Source: Tilletiopsis washingtonensis
Taxonomy: Eukaryota; Basidiomycota; Exobasidiomycetes; Entylomatales
DNA length: 64,000 nt
Assembly: GCF_003144115.1 (NCBI RefSeq)
Contig: NW_020312020.1
Location: forward strand, 221,935-285,934
Reading direction: 5' to 3'
This document shows, piece by piece, positions 53,232 through 64,000 of this stretch; position 1 is the first letter of the stretch, and each line of letters starts with the position of its first letter. The notes below the pieces were generated by a model that saw nothing but the letters and a program-made list of their open reading frames with translations, ran no database searches and was not told where the DNA came from. Position numbers and translations under genes: made by a program.

Positions 53232-56200
53232 CTAGTCGACGCGCATCGGGCTGCCCGGCACGACGCCCGCCTTGCCGGCGCCGTCGACGGGCTCGTGGCC
53301 GTGGGCGTCGAGGAACTGCGAGTGGATGCCGGGCGTGGCGCCGCCCTTATTCCGGCGGCCCAGCAGCGTGGCGTTGCCCATGTTGAGCTCGAAGCCGCGC
53401 TTGCGCCCGCTGCCGCGATCCCGCGTGCCGGCACGGCCGTCATACAGCGCCGCCTCGGCCAGTTTCCGGTCGGCGCCGCCGCGGCCCTGGTACTGCTGCG
53501 CCGCCTGGGCCTGCTGCTCCTTCTCGCGGCGTCGCTGCTCGATGGCGCGTGCTGCCTCGTCGCCGTGCTGCTTGCGCACCGCCGCCGTCGCCGCCTCGGC
53601 GCCGCCGTCCTCGTCCTCCTCGTTGAGGCCGACGAGCGGCGCCTGGCCGGCGGGCCCGCGTCGCCGGGCGCCCTCCTCCTCCATGCGGTGCACGGCGTAC
53701 GTGACGTCGAAGGCCTCCTTGAGCTGGTTGATGCCGGGCGACATCATGCCCGCGCGCTTCTTCATGCTCTGCAGCAGCGGCGAGTCGAGCGGCATCTCGC
53801 TGGCCTTGGCGAGCGCAATGTCGGCCGTGTCGAGGCTGGGCACGGCGTCGCGCACGTTGCACCACGGATGTGCGAGGAACTCGTCGATGGTGAAGCGCTT
53901 CGACGAGTCGACGCAGAGCAGGTGCGTGATGAGGTCCTTGCTCGACTCGCTGATGTCGTCCCACCAGGGCGAGAGGAACGTGTAGTAGCCCTTGGCCACC
54001 TTCTCCGTCAGCACGCTGATGCTCTCGTCGTAGAACGGCGGGAAGCCGCAGAGCAGCGTGTAGAGCACGCAGCCGAGCGCCCACATGTCGACGCTCTTGC
54101 TGTAGCGCTCGTCCTTGACAATCTCGGGCGCCGTGTAGCCGACGGTGCCGCACGGCGTCATCGTGCTCTCCTCCCACACGACCTTGCTCAGGCCAAAGTC
54201 GGCAATCTTGACGCGGCCGATGCCGCCGCCGCCGATGCCCGGCATGTACTCGCCCTCGTCCTCCTTCTCCTCGTCGTATGGCCGCGCCTTGTTCTGCTTC
54301 GACGGGATGATCTTGATCGACTCGAAGAGCAGATTCTCGGGCTTGATGTCGCTGGAAGAGGACGTGTCAATGGCATGCGGCGGCGCCACCTCTCGCTGCC
54401 ACTCACCGGTGCACCACGCCGCGCTCCTCGTGCAGGTAGCGGATGCCGTGGGCGACCTGCAGAATGACGTGCCGTGCGAGCGCCTCGCTGAAGTACGTGA
54501 GCTTGACGATCTGGTGGAAGAGCTCGCCGCCCTCGAGCAGCTCGAGCACGAGGTAGTAGTGGTCGCGGCTCTCGGAGAAGTCGAGCAGCTGCACGATGCC
54601 GGGGTGCTTGAGGTTGCGCATGATCTGCACCTCCTTGAGGATGTTCGCGCGCTGTGGGAGGGGAGAGAGAGGGCACAAGGGAGGAGAAGAGAAGAGAAAG
54701 AACGACGGCGCAGAACAGAAACAAGTGAAAGGAAAGGGCAATGCAAGAGAGAGAGGAGAGAAAGCGCGTCAGAGCCGGTGGATGGGGAACAGTGCCACGA
54801 CGAGCGAGGCGGGGGCGTGCGCAGCGGGCGGACGGGGGCCACGCAAGCGCTGTGCAAGCCTCTCCCGGCGCCTCGGTCAGGAGCAGCTGCGTGCGGCACG
54901 ACGCAGCCGGCGGCCGGGCCCTGCCCACGAAGGGCGGGCCCAGGCACGCCTGCCACGTCGGCGCACCAGCATAATCTCGCGACGTGTCTGCGCACAGCCC
55001 CGCACCGCAACTACGGCACATGCACGAACCTCTGTGACACGGTTCTTCTTGCGGAACTGCGGGTCGAGACGACCGTCATTCTGCTAGAGAAGGCGTGGCG
55101 CAAGAGAGAACGATGGAGTGGCGAGTCGCAGGCGCAAAGGAAAGAGGCAGGACGGGTGGGCGGGTAGAAAGAAAGGAGGCAGAGACGAAGAGTAAAAGGT
55201 GGCGAAGGGGTGGGGTGGCGCAAAGCGTGAGCGACGAGTTTGTGGGATGAGGAAAGCCGGGAGCCGCAGAAAGAGGCGCCAGGGCGCCAAGTTGAGGACT
55301 TGCGCGACGCTGGCCGACCGGATGCCCGCCAGGGCGCGCTGCCTGCTGGCCGCCGGCCGGGTGCATCGGCGAGTCGCAACAACGAGCAGGCAAAAAAGAA
55401 GAAGAGGAGATGAAAGCGCAGACGGACGGATGCAGAGGCCAGACACGTGCGGAGCGACTGCCGCAGCAGAGCCGATCCTTCTCGCCACCCCAGCCCTGGG
55501 CCTCAACCACGCGCGAGCGGACGAGCAACTCACCTGGTTGGAGTTGAGCTCGTACTTGCGCACGACCTTGATGGCCACCTTCTGGCCCGTCTTCTTGTCG
55601 CGCGCCTTGTACACGTTGGAGAAGGCGCCGCTGTGGAGTGGCAATCAGCGCGTGCTCGCCAGGACTGGCCCCGCGCAGCTCTACTCACTCTCCCATCTTG
55701 CAGAGCAGCGTGAAGCGCTCCTCGAGGCCCTCGTACTTCGGCATCTTCTCCGACGCGAGGCGCTCTTCCTCGACGATCTTGCTCGACTCGGGGTTGAACT
55801 GCGCCGAGTTGCCCTGGAAGCCGGCGGCGTGGTGCGTGGAGGAGCCCTGGTGCACGGCGTCGGCGAGGGCCGACTGGGCGACGCCCGAGTTGCCGCCGCG
55901 CGTGCCGCTGGCGTGCGTCGAGGCGCCGGCCTTGCTGGCGGACGACGAGGCAGAGGGCGCCGAGATGGTGCCCTTGGCGTGCGAGGTGCTGGACGAGGTC
56001 GTCACGCCGCCGACTCCGGGCTCGAGGTGGTCATGAAGCAACGGACCGTCGCCGTGGCCACCGTTGGATGCAGTGGCGCGCATGTCTTGAGACTGCGAGG
56101 GGTGTGTGCTGTCAGCCGCCGTGCGGGCCTGATTAGGCAGGAGGAGAACATATCGGCGGTGCCTGAGGTGTCATCATGGGCGAGGGGCCGTGCCGGCAAA

Positions 56201-56377
56201 GTGCCCCGCCGGACCCGCGGTGCGCCTCGGCAGAAGGACTCGCACCCCAACATAGCACACCTCTTTCCCTCTCGGCGCAGAACTCACGTGTGCAGCGGGC
56301 GAGGCCTGGGCAGAGGCGTCTTCGTTGCGGCCTGCTTTTCCGTGGCGGAGGATGTTCTTGAACTGGCCAAAGACCAT
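53232..56377 (-). CDS. Srk1/Rck2-like MAPK-activated Ser/Thr kinase
   Basis: Six exons (56288-56377, 55689-56092, 55534-55630, 55030-55080, 54407-54651, 53232-54351) give 668 residues. The kinase domain (about 158-480) has the glycine loop GDGAFSNVYKA, Lys186 in VAIK, HRDIKPENLLF with the catalytic Asp297, ADFGLSK, and the activation segment MTPCGTVGYTAPEIVKDERY. An insert PGIGGGGIGRVK before DFG is specific to the fungal Srk1/Rck2 group. These kinases act below the Sty1/Hog1 stress MAPK. The C-terminus is a Gln/Arg/Glu helix plus a basic tail (SGRKRGFELNMGNATLLGRR). Intron 4 has an atypical GTTCGT donor and is about 376 nt long. The N-terminus MVFGQFKNILRHGK is basic. Confidence 0.9.
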
Positions 56378-58358
56378 GGTTCACGTCGGCGAGCCGCGCA
56401 GGGTTCGCTGTGCGGCGGGAGAGAAGGAGCTGGACACGGAGCAGCGGCTAGACGAGCTGAAAGTGCGGCGGTGCGAAGAGAGGAGAAGCTGATGAGACGC
56501 AGCAGCGGGCGGCGGTGCGATCACGAGCTGCAAGTGGAGCAGCGAGGGTCGAGAGGAGCGCGCAGATGCTGGAGCAGAGAGGCACGCGCGGGCAGGCGAC
56601 ACGGAGAGCGCGGCGTCGAGATGGAGCGTGTGGTGGAGTGTGGTGTGCGGTGTGCAGGAGCTCGGGAACGGGCGAGAGGGCCGTTCGGGGCTGGAGATGG
56701 TGGTGGAGAGGGTCGGGCCGGCGCACGCTGCAGGCCAAGCAGAGGGCCGGCCGCGGCGCGCGAGGCGCCGCGCAGCCATGACGCGCGCTGCTGCCGCCGC
56801 CTCGCGCTCGCTGCAGGTACAGCGCAGGCGCTGCTCAACACCGCATCGGCCCTCCCAGCGCAGCCAGCTCCAGCTCCAGCCCCAGCATGCAGCTCTCTCC
56901 ACCCTGCTGAGAGCGCAGCGGAGGCGGCAGCCGCCTTGCAGCGCTGAGTCTGTCAATTCGCCGGCGGCAGCGCAAGGGCAAGGGCGAGATGCAGCGCTGC
57001 AGCACGCGGCGCGGTGACGATGCAGCGCCGCGGCGCTCGGCGGCAGCCCGGCAGCAGCACGGCACGGCAGCACGGCAGCGGCGGCGCTGCTACGGCCGTC
57101 CATGATCTCATCGAGCGGAGTTGCCCGACGTGGGCGCTCGTCCGGCGTGGCTGCAGCGCTCGTGCTGCGCTTCTGCCGCGCCCAACGTCGCCGGGGCTGG
57201 ACCCCAGCGGACAGCGTCACCACCTCCGCGCTGCGCAGCACACCTGCTCCGCTCGAGCACCGGTGCGCTGCGACGTGTGCTGGTGATGGAGCCTCGAGCG
57301 CGCACGAGCGTCCGCCCCACTCGGCAGCGGGGCCGGCCGCGCCGCAACGCGCAGCTCCCAGCGGACAGCCTTGACGAAGCCGGGACGATGCGTTTGGAAG
57401 GTGCCGCAGCACGGCGGCAGGTGCAGCGAAGCAGCAAGGCGCTGCTTGCTGCGTGCAGCATGCATGCGTGCGTGCATGGCGGTGCATGCTGCGCTTGGTG
57501 GATGCTCAGCGCAGCGTCGCCCACGCACGAGGAGCAGCCCCGGCATGCAATGCAGGGCAGCTCGCCGAGCGGCAGCTCCCTCCCGGCCAGACGCTGCGCA
57601 GACCCGCGGCGCAAGCATGAAGCTTGAGGCGCCTATCGTCGTCGTCGACGACGCCGTCAGCTGTGCTGCGGCTCGCTCCCACCCGCATCGCCGCAGGGAC
57701 TTGATCCGCCGCCGCATGGCCAACTCGCCGTGCGAACCGGCAGCGCGAGGAATCGCATGATGCGGCGCGGAGAGCGGCAGCGCGAGGCCAGCGCGCGTCA
57801 TCCGCCGGCGCTTTTCCCAGCAGCGCCGCCCCCTGCGTCATCCAGGCGGGTGATCGGGGCAGCGCAGCCACGCCCGCCGTCACGGCCGCAAGGAGCGCCC
57901 CGAGATGACGCCTCGCCTTGGCGGCGGCTCAAGCTTCAAGCGTCGAGGGCCTCGCCTCATCCAAGGCGCAAGCTCGAGGGGCCAGCGCCGATGAGGCGGG
58001 CCGTGCTGCTAAATGCGAACACACGCGGCGCAGGGGCGCAGCCAAAGTGGCCGGCCCGGAATAGCGCGCCATGGCCCAGCTGCTCTCCTCCTCGAGGGGA
58101 CGCTCTCTTAGACAGGTCAGCGCCGCAGAGCCGGGAGAATGAGCATCGTTAGCGAGGATGTGCGTGTGTGGGTGTGAGATGACATGTGGGAGCAGGCAAG
58201 GTGACAGGAGAAGGCAGCAGGACGGTGACAAGTGAGGAGGACCGTGTATGACGCGGAATGCAGCGTGGAAAGGGGTGTGGGACAGCGCCACGGTTAGCAG
58301 GAGTGGCTGCGCAAGGGTTGGACGAGACGAGGAGAGGACAACGACGAGCACGAGACGT
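56378..58358. other. 2-kb gene-free GC-rich interval
   Basis: Between the kinase start and the 3' end of a Ser/Pro-rich gene. It is rich in GCAG/GCGG text, and every frame reads as Ala/Arg/Cys-rich noise on both strands. The first 400 bp are probably the kinase promoter and leader. Confidence 0.4.
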
Positions 58359-59705
58359 TCAGTCGACCTCCTCGTCGCTCATGTCGCGCTTGACGTGCTC
58401 CTGGCTCGGCGGCGTGCGGAGCAGGTCGAGCTCTCCCATGCGGCCGGCCTCGCGCGCCAGCTCCTCGAGACCGCGGCAGCCAGCCTCTCGGCTCTTGAGC
58501 ATGTCGCGGAAGTTGCTCAGCACGCCGACGAGGCCCGGCGAGGCGTTGCCGTCGGCCATGCAGGGCCCGTCCGTGTTGCGGCGAGGCGGTGCTGCCTCCT
58601 CGGTGCGCAGGCGCTTGGCGTACGACATGGGCATGTCCGTCTGCCGGCGTTGCTGCAGGCTCGGCTGTGCAAAGGCGGCGACGTTGGACATGTATGCGTC
58701 GGAAGGGCGTGCGGCAGCGGCCTCGTCGCGCTCGCCCGAGATGCGGCGCGCCTCGGCCAGCGCACCTTCGGCCCACGCCGCTTCCGAGGCGTAGAAGTGC
58801 GCCCAGGTGGCCGGAGCATGTTGCCGCGGAGCAGCTGCGACGGGCGGCGTAGAGACGGCGACGGCCGAGGGCATCTGACTGGAGGTGCTGGCGGCCAGCG
58901 GCGAGATGTGCTCCGAGTCGCGGCGCTCCACGTGGTGCAGGAACGGCTGGAACCGGGGCGCGGGCGCTGCCGGCAGCTCGGTGAAGCGCTCACTGTCGTC
59001 CTCCTCGAGCGCATCATGCGAGCGCTTCAGCGGCGAGGCATCGGCGCGGAACATGTGGCTGGCAAAGACGCCGTGCGACATCGGCGGCTGGCCCTCGTGG
59101 CGCTGCGTGAAGAAGGCGGCGCGTACGCGAGTCGTGCGCGGCGGCGATGGCGGGCGGGAGACGGCGGCCAGCTGCTCGACGGGCGGCGTCGACGGTGAGG
59201 CAGACACGAGGCGCGAGAGGACGAGCTTGGCGATGGCGCTGCGCTGCGCGGCCGAGAGCTTCACCTTGCTGCCGCTGTTCCGCGACGAGCCAGGCGAGCA
59301 TGCGCTGGCGGCGCCGGGCGTGTGCGGGCTCGGCGCCGACGAGGGCGCAGACGAAGAGAGCGGCGAAATGTCCATCAGGTGTGGCTGGCGCTCAGCGACG
59401 TGCGGCAGCAGCGAGGCGAGCATCGGCGCTGCGCTACCTGCCGGCGATCCAGGCGAGGAGAGGGACTTGCGGTGCGGCAAGTGACGTGCCTTTGTGCGCG
59501 GTGAGGCGGCCGCGGCAGCCGATGTGCTCGCCTCAGCACCGCCGGCGTAGGCGTAGGCGTACTTCTGCAGCGGCGAGCTGCGTCGTGGGCCGACGTCGTG
59601 GCGCGCCAGGTCGGGCGCCGAGCCACGGCGAGAGCGCGGGGCGGTGCCGGCAAAGGCGCACGGCAGGACCTCGCTTTGGCGGCGCGTGGCGAGCGGCGAG
59701 GACAT
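58359..59705 (-). CDS. Ser/Pro-rich orphan protein
   Basis: A single exon of 448 residues starting MSSPLATRRQSEVLPCAF. It is disordered and dense in SP and TP sites (KSLSSPGSPAGS, ISPLSSS, SPSTPPVEQ). A short helical patch, KVKLSAAQRSAIAKLVLSRL (about 150-170), is the most conserved-looking part. Other pieces include KRSHDALEEDDSERF, the basic cluster AKRLRTEE, and a helical end (GVLSNFRDMLKSREAGCRGL, then HVKRDMSDEEVD). Several RRxS sites suggest control by basophilic kinases. The Met at 59705 was preferred because the upstream frame reads like a GC-rich leader. No family is recognised. Confidence 0.65.
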   Translation of the reverse strand: MSSPLATRRQSEVLPCAFAGTAPRSRRGSAPDLARHDVGPRRSSPLQKYAYAYAGGAEASTSAAAAASPRTKARHLPHRKSLSSPGSPAGSAAPMLASLLPHVAERQPHLMDISPLSSSAPSSAPSPHTPGAASACSPGSSRNSGSKVKLSAAQRSAIAKLVLSRLVSASPSTPPVEQLAAVSRPPSPPRTTRVRAAFFTQRHEGQPPMSHGVFASHMFRADASPLKRSHDALEEDDSERFTELPAAPAPRFQPFLHHVERRDSEHISPLAASTSSQMPSAVAVSTPPVAAAPRQHAPATWAHFYASEAAWAEGALAEARRISGERDEAAAARPSDAYMSNVAAFAQPSLQQRRQTDMPMSYAKRLRTEEAAPPRRNTDGPCMADGNASPGLVGVLSNFRDMLKSREAGCRGLEELAREAGRMGELDLLRTPPSQEHVKRDMSDEEVD

Positions 59706-62447
59706 GATGGTGAGTGGAGAGGTGGAGTGAGGCAGAGGAAGTAGAGGGAAGGAGGGAGATGGTGATGAGGGAGATCCGGGAGAGCGGTAAAGGTGCTGGG
59801 ACAGACGGCAGTGCACGGCAACAGCACGGAGAGAGAGGAGGCAGAGAGGAGCTGCGCCGAGAAGAGGCCGAGAGTCGAGTGCGCCTTTGGTTCGAGAGTG
59901 TGCGAGGCTCGAGGCTGAAGTCCACACAGCACGGCACCGGCAGCGAGAGGTGCGACGACGCCGGATCGATCGGGGAACGGGAAATGAGGGTGGGTGAGGA
60001 GAGGGGCAGAGGAGAGGCTGCAACAGCCGGCGGCCCATCGCAGCCGGCAGGGCATCGCATGTGGCGCCGGGCGGTGCGAGATCAGCACGCCACCCGCGTA
60101 CCGGCGCAGCGGCAGGCCAGATGCAGCCGCGCGCGGCACGGCGCCTGTGTGCCTGGCCTCGCACGCGGGCTGAACCCTGAGGAGCCGAGCTGGGGGCCGG
60201 ACACTGGCCCTGCGCCGCGCTCGGCACCGCAGCTGCACCGCAGCCGCGCGACAGAGCCTAGGCGCCGCGCCTGCGCTTGCGCTCGCTCTCGCGCGTCTCG
60301 CCCTCGCGCCTCGTGCTCGCCCGGCCGGCCCATCCGGCGCGGGCCCACCGCCGCACCGCCCGCCGCCGCCGCTTCCGAGCGCGAGGCAAGCACGAGGGCG
60401 AGCCTATCGATCTCTTACGCGGCCCGCTCCGCCGTCGGCATGCCACCTCGTCCTGCCCAGCCTGCCGCTGCGCTCTGGGCCATCGTCGGAGCCTTGCGCC
60501 CGCAGCTGGGGGTATTCCGGGCCTCTCTCCTCTCCGCTCGGCTGCAGAGAGAGAGAGGCTCAGCCGCGAGCACAGCATCAGGCGGCGCGCACTACGCCCT
60601 GAGGTCGCCCTAGCACCACAAACCGGCGGCATCGGAGCGTCGACTGCCGCTTGGCTCCTGCCGCTGCGGCTCTGGCTTGCGCTTCAATTGGCGCAGCAGC
60701 GCAAGCCCGAGCGGCAGAGCTGGGCCTTCCGGCTTCGAGCGTCGCCAGACTCGCAGAAGCGCCGTCGGAAGCGCGATATTTTGAGACCGTCGTGCAGCGC
60801 AGCCTTTGCAGCTGCAGCACAGCGGCATCGCATCTGCAGAGCCAGCACCAGCGAAGAATCGTCATGCTACCGCTGCGACTGCGAGCGCAGGCCCGTCTCG
60901 AAGATCCAGACCAGCTCAGGAACGCCTGTCTGGGCGCTGCGTCTGCAGCAGGCCGCGCCTCACCACGCGGCACGCCCACATGCGGCACGGAGAGCAGCCT
61001 CGGCAAGCAGCAGCGCAGATCCCGGGCCGGGCGGCAGATCGATGTCGTGCGAGCCTCTGGCCGCCGCCGCAGCGACCTGGGAGCTCCACGCTCGGCGTCG
61101 CAGCGAAGAGCGAGAATCAACCGAGCAGCGCACGCCGCAGCCGCATCTGCGCTGAGGCTGCCATGGCCGCAGCCACGGCTGGCGGAAGAGCCGAGCGAGG
61201 CGGGCGCAGCGCAGACGCAGCACGAGGCGAGGTCCTTTGGCGGAGGGCGCAGCGCTGCGGCGCTCGTGCAGACGCCGGCAGCTCGGGCAAACAGGCGGAA
61301 GCGCATCTCCCTCTTGCGCAGCAACGAGCGAGCGAGGGCGAGACGCTGCCGCTGCTTGAAGCGCCGACAGCGAGCGCCGAGAGAAGCCCGTGCCCGCTCT
61401 CGGCGCCGGAGATCTTTCGTGTGCGGCGGGAGGCGACGGCATGCGGGCGTGCTGGGGGCTGCCAGCCTGCCGCCTCTCTGGCTGACATGTCCTTGAGCAG
61501 CTTGACAGCGGCGCATCGACGATTGGATGCCTGTCTCTGGAAGCTCGGGTCTGCAGGCTGCTAAGGGCTGCAGCGCTGCTGGGCACACATCATCACTCGC
61601 GCCTCGTGCTCGCTGTCTCGAGACGGGAAGGCATGCCATTGATCTCTGCCGGTCCCTGTTGCTCCTCGCAGCCTTGTGCCAGCAAGAGGTCCTCCTCACT
61701 TGCTCGAGGTGATCTGAGCGCTACGCAGCCCTCCCTCACGCCGAGAGGCGTCCGGCACCTTGTCATCGCTGGGAGACGCATCGCCACCGTGCGCAGCTCG
61801 CGCCTTGCCGCAGCGGATCCCCGCTCATTTAGGCTGGACCCATGGTGCTCGCTGAGAGAAAGCGGACCGCGAAACTTCCGCCGCTGTGTTGTTCTCGCCC
61901 TCGGAGACATTTGGCACACAAAAGCTCACGGAACGCAACACTTGCGAGTGCAGCGAAGGGTGGCGCACGTCGGAGCGAGAGGGGGCGGATATGCATCGGC
62001 GACTGCCGCGGCGCGCCGCTCCCACAGCGCCAGCAGGCGCGGCCGTGGCGTGCGGTGCGGAGCTCTTCGGCGACTGCCAGACGTCCCGCGTGCAGCCTCC
62101 GCACATGCCGCCAAGCCGCCACCGCACCCTGAGCGTGCAGAGCGCACAGAGCAGGACAGCTGCACAGAGCGTCTGCGCATGGAGCCAGCCTTACAGTATC
62201 TGATTAGCGCGGGAGAGCGCCACTGGGCGTGGCCCGCCAGCAGCGGACCCTCGGCGAGAGGCCGGCTCTAGACCGCAGCGGGGCCCGCCATTTGCCTGCC
62301 CGCTCAGCGACGTCCGTGCGCACCAGCCCGCAACCAGCCAGCGCAAGGGACAATGCAATCGGTTCATAGGTCGTGAGGCAGAGTACATGAGGGAGCAGGC
62401 CAAAGCGGGAATGGGAGAAGGGAAGCGGAAGCGGAGCAGGCGCAGAG
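59706..62447. other. 2.7-kb gene-free GC-rich interval
   Basis: It separates the orphan gene start from the PRP8 stop. Frames of up to about 370 codons exist on both strands but contain only Arg/Ala/Ser/Cys-rich text and overlap each other in all registers. CT-rich DNA near 59710-60000 is the probable promoter of the orphan gene. No repeat or RNA gene is recognised. Confidence 0.4.
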
Positions 62448-64000
62448 CTACGCGAACTGGTCCTCGATGTCGGCTGTGTCGCCGTCGATGTCGCCCGAGT
62501 CGCCAAAGGTCTGTGGGAGGACAGCAGGTCAGCACATTGCGGTCACGCATCGCACACGTCAGCACTCACAAGGAAGGCCGTCGGGCGGTGCACCTCGGCC
62601 CAGAAGGGCTTCGGCACGTCGAGCTCGTAGCTCGTCTTCATCGTCGGCGTCCACTGCGCGCTGAGCGAGAGGCCGTAGTTCCAGCGGCCCTCGGAATGCG
62701 CCGGCACGAGCGTGGTGCCGAGGATGCGGTCGGAGAGCAGCAGCTGGACGCGCTCGCCGAAGGCGCGGTCGAAGCCCTGCGGGTTGCCCGCGGCGTCCAT
62801 GGCGCTCAGCTTGCGGCCCCACTCGAAGCCCGCGACGCTGAGCGAGTAGGCCGAGACGCTGACGGAGCCGGGCGTGAAGGCGCAGGTCATGCACACGCTG
62901 CTCGCGCCCCACTCCTGGTGCGCAGCCATGGTGCGCGCGTGCGTGACGACGTCCTCGGGCGCCAGGTAAGCCTGGTCCACCGCCTGCGTCTTGATCCAGC
63001 CGAGCGGCTCGAGGTCCTTGAGCATGTAGTCGTGCTGCGGCAGCTCGGCGGGCAGCTCGACGCCGTTGTTGCTGCCGCGCTGCGGCACCCACACGATGAC
63101 CTTGATCTCTTTGACCGACGGCGCATCCGCCGGCGACGAGCCGTACATGTAGCCGGCGACCTGCGTGCGCAGGTCGGCGTTGCAGATGAACGTCTTGATG
63201 AGGTTCTTCGGGCAGACGTAGGTGATGGCGCCGGCGTCCTCCTTGATGTCCTCGTTGGAGACGTACAGGTGCTGGCAACGCAGCGGCAGGTTGGTGGCGC
63301 TGAGTGCGCGCACGCGCCAGTCGCTCTTGCTCGAGAAGGCCGTGTTGCCGTACGCCGTCGTTGTGGTGACGAGCAGCTCGTCGCCGTGCACGTTGGCCGT
63401 GCGCGTCTGCGTCGCCGTCACCTGCGCGGCGGCCTCGGCGCCCTTTTCGAGCTCCTGCATCTGCTGCCGCTGCACCGACGGCGCCGAGATCTCCATGCCG
63501 AGCAAGATGTCGCGGATCTCGCTCGACGTCAGCGACGCGACGTTGACCGAGTTGCGCTTGCCGTAGTCCTGCAGGATCAGGTCGCGCAGCGCAATCTCGA
63601 CCTTGATCCACTCGTCGTCGGAGAGCGTCGGCCAGATGTGGTGCGGCTCCGTGACCGTGCTGACGTTGGGCCGCAGAATGATCTTGGCCTTCTCCTGGTT
63701 GACGTGCAGCGCACGCAGCAGCAGCAGGCAGCGCGAGAAGGCCGTGTACGACGAGATGCTCTTCAGCCAGTCGTCGTACAGCGAGTAGAGCACCATCTGC
63801 GGGCCCTTGGCGCCGAGGATCAGGTCGCCGAACTTCTCGAGCTTGACGAGCGCCTGGAAGGGAATCTGCAGCTCCGAGCCCTTGATGGTGATGTTCGGGA
63901 AGTCGAGCAGGTGCACCTCGAGCGGGTCGAGCATGCCCTTGCGCGTCACGATGATCTGCTTCGGCTGCTCCTCGACGGGCAGCGAGCGCACGAGCGACGT
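62448..64000 (-). CDS. PRP8: Prp8 C-terminal part (gene runs off the right edge)
   Basis: Prp8 is the U5 snRNP scaffold at the spliceosome active site. Exons 62570-64000 (continuing out of the window) and 62448-62510 give the last 497 residues. [35 protein letters not shown], then PHHIWPTL and [20 protein letters not shown] are near-universal Prp8 text covering the end of the RNase H-like region and the following linker. The Jab1/MPN-like domain (from about [20 protein letters not shown]) ends in [12 protein letters not shown] and EVHRPTAFL. The last exon adds an acidic tail ending EDQFA, as in other fungi. The intron is 59 nt with a GTGAGT donor. Confidence 0.96.

Noticed and set aside
53295-54467. 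390-codon plus-strand frame opposite the kinase domain
   Set aside because: Shadow of the conserved kinase sequence; Val/Leu/Ala/Arg noise.
60277-61699. Overlapping frames of 280-370 codons on both strands
   Set aside because: All registers are open because of high GC; no signal peptide, domain or splice logic.

Overview
The window is nuclear DNA from a GC-rich basidiomycete fungus. Genes are split by many short introns, mostly about 45-110 nt, with GTGAGT or GTGCGT donors, CTGAC/CTAAC-like branch points and CAG acceptors. The recognisable proteins are all fungal housekeeping types: Mdm12, class II dihydroorotase, Dsk2, Dom34, Xap5, Vps52, Thi6, a Ycf1/MRP-type ABC transporter, Psf3, a PPIL4-type cyclophilin, an Srk1/Rck2-type kinase and Prp8. 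Gene structure and base composition would fit Ustilaginomycotina or Microbotryomycetes, but I cannot decide the class from this sequence. I see no rRNA, tRNA, CRISPR array, transposon or retroelement.

Layout. 0-8 kb: MDM12 (its last exon lies off the left edge) faces URA4 across a 194-bp shared promoter. A Q-rich coiled-coil protein with a possible small-heat-shock fold and the ubiquilin DSK2 follow. 9.6-16.6 kb: a Ser/Pro-rich orphan, a secreted clan-A glycoside hydrolase and the ribosome-rescue factor DOM34, separated by long gene-free stretches. 19.3-23.5 kb: a 1,326-residue secreted, cysteine-free polyampholyte in blocks: a His/Lys/Ser/Thr repeat, a Pro/Ala/Gly stretch, a DGQxGETLPS repeat and an acidic tail. 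It is the most unusual gene here. 24.5-28.7 kb: three small orphan genes, two of which look like diverged copies of a coiled-coil plus nuclear-localisation-signal protein.

27.9-52.7 kb: a compact block in which twelve consecutive genes alternate strictly in strand: orphan, Tim17-like, XAP5, SDR, VPS52, membrane protein, coiled coil, THI6, ABC transporter, PSF3, AT-hook protein, PPIL4 cyclophilin. The block has divergent promoters as short as 148 bp and convergent stop codons as close as 46 bp. 53.2-64 kb: an Srk1/Rck2-like kinase, a Ser/Pro-rich orphan and the 3' end of PRP8, separated by gene-free GC-rich intervals of 2-2.7 kb.

The genes do not form one pathway. Themes that recur are organelle contact and traffic (Mdm12, Vps52, Tim17-like, ABC transporter), protein quality control and translation rescue (Dsk2, Dom34), the spliceosome (Prp8, PPIL4, Xap5), replication (Psf3), and pyrimidine and thiamine synthesis (URA4, THI6). 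All coordinates of spliced genes were worked out by hand from splice signals, frame continuity and family resemblance.
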